Position numbers and translations under genes: made by a program. Positions 63,214 through 64,000 of a stretch of DNA of 64,000 nucleotides are shown in pieces; position 1 is the first letter of the stretch; every line of letters starts with the position of its first letter. The notes beneath the pieces were generated by a model. It ran no database searches. It was not told the origin of the DNA and saw only the letters and a program-made list of their open reading frames with translations. The stretch comes from Micrococcales bacterium (GTDB lineage Bacteria > Actinomycetota > Actinomycetes > Actinomycetales > Microbacteriaceae): contig CANGEU010000002.1 in NCBI GenBank assembly GCA_947452985.1, forward strand, positions 1 to 64,000, written 5' to 3'.

Positions 63214-64000
63214 TTATTCGTAGCTGCGGAAGGCAACAACAGCATTGTGACCGCCAAAGCCAAAGCTGTTGCTGATTGCCAGAATAGGGCCGTCAGGAAG
63301 CTTTCTAGGGCTGGTTACAACGTCTAGAGGAATCTCTGGGTCTTGGTTGTCCAGGTTGATGGTAGGGGGAGCGGTACGCTCCTTCAGTGCCAAAACCGTA
63401 AATACGGCCTCGATAGCTCCTGCCCCACCTAGCAGGTGGCCGGTAGAAGCTTTAGTAGCCGAAATGGCTATCTGGCCCAGGTGATCTCCAAATACACGCT
63501 TTAGAGCCGTGTATTCGGCGATGTCACCAACCGGAGTGCTGGTTGCGTGGGCGTTAATGTGGACCACATCTTCAATCGAAGCGTTTGCCTGCTTCAATGC
63601 CGCAAGTACGGCGCGAGCTGCTCCGCTACCCTCAGGGTCTGGAGCGGTGATGTGATAAGCATCAGAGGTTACTGCACCACCGACTAGGTAGGCGTAGATC
63701 TTGGCTCCACGGGCTAATGCGTGCTCTTCGGTTTCAAGAACCATGGCACCGCCGCCTTCACCCATTACGAAGCCATCGCGGGCCACGTCGTATGGGCGGG
63801 AGGCAAGTTCTGGTTCATCATTACGACGCGAGGTTGCGTGCATTGCCGCGAAAGCTGAAATTGGGAGTGGGTGAATCGCTGCCTCACAACCACCGGCAAC
63901 CACGATGTCGATTTCACCAGACTGAAGTCGGGTGATTGCGTTGGCAATTGCCTCAGTGCTAGAAGCACAAGCAGAAACTGAGGTGCGAACTCCACCACGG
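63214..64000 (-). CDS. fabF: Beta-ketoacyl-ACP synthase II (FabF), 5' end beyond window
   Basis: The last 262 or so residues of a KAS II condensing enzyme of fatty acid elongation are visible. The catalytic Cys codon is at 63967-63969 (VSACASSTEA). The two catalytic His lie in INAHATSTPVGD and TGHLLGGAGA, and Lys is in ATKAS. The GFGGHNA C-terminal loop is present. The frame is open to the right edge, so the start lies beyond 64000. Confidence 0.95.
   Translation of the reverse strand, partial: RGGVRTSVSACASSTEAIANAITRLQSGEIDIVVAGGCEAAIHPLPISAFAAMHATSRRNDEPELASRPYDVARDGFVMGEGGGAMVLETEEHALARGAKIYAYLVGGAVTSDAYHITAPDPEGSGAARAVLAALKQANASIEDVVHINAHATSTPVGDIAEYTALKRVFGDHLGQIAISATKASTGHLLGGAGAIEAVFTVLALKERTAPPTINLDNQDPEIPLDVVTSPRKLPDGPILAISNSFGFGGHNAVVAFRSYE

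Overview
The window is an ordinary-looking but very compact stretch of actinobacterial core chromosome. I infer a small-genome member of the Microbacteriaceae (the freshwater Rhodoluna/Aquiluna type is my best guess). The reasons are the GarA, Rv2175c, Wag31 and PknL-type genes, class II DAHP synthase, an actinobacterial CtaC-CtaD-CtaF oxidase, many GTG and TTG starts, GC near one half by eye (not computed) and almost no intergenic DNA. I see no mobile element, prophage, CRISPR array or defence system.

Layout: 1-616 is the end of an rRNA operon (23S 3' end, 5S, terminator). 641-16195 is a plus-strand run matching the M. tuberculosis Rv1691-Rv1713 order: TPR protein, HAD phosphatase, a 46-aa protein, tlyA, nadK, recN, pyrG, Nudix, xerD, parA, scpA, scpB, rluB, then aroH-type chorismate mutase, tyrA, cmk and der. 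16205-18682 holds tRNA-Pro(GGG), a CDP-alcohol phosphatidyltransferase, garA and two MerR regulators (the Rv1827-Rv1830 block). 18679-24811 holds a ParA ATPase, pyruvate carboxylase, a MinD/ParA-like ATPase and deformylase. 24808-33925 is the fadD, glk, plsC, aroG, TPR, pknL, Rv2175c-like, idsA region. 33926-51137 is the division and cell wall (dcw) cluster from mraZ to divIVA. 51143-56225 holds lspA, rluD and dnaE. 56169-60053 holds a flavin reductase, hisD, pyrD, a DUF3043 protein and an ErpA-type Fe-S carrier. 60148-63155 is the cytochrome oxidase operon, and a truncated fabF runs off the right edge.

How it fits together: the dcw genes make lipid II (MurE, MurF, MraY, MurD, MurG, MurC) and the septal machine (FtsL, FtsI, FtsW, FtsQ, FtsZ, SepF, DivIVA). 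MraZ at the head has a candidate array of its own operator boxes. The PASTA kinase lies divergent to its probable DNA-binding substrate. GarA carries the N-terminal Thr motif and FHA domain of a 2-oxoglutarate switch controlled by such kinases. ScpA/ScpB, XerD and three separate ParA-family ATPases serve chromosome organisation or positioning.

The most unusual thing I can see is structural. Six of the seven convergent gene pairs overlap at their stop codons, by 4, 4, 7, 4, 57 and 4 bp, with no terminator between them. Several transcription units also appear to start leaderless, with a TANNNT box 6-8 nt before the start codon. I did not find a clearly new biological system here.
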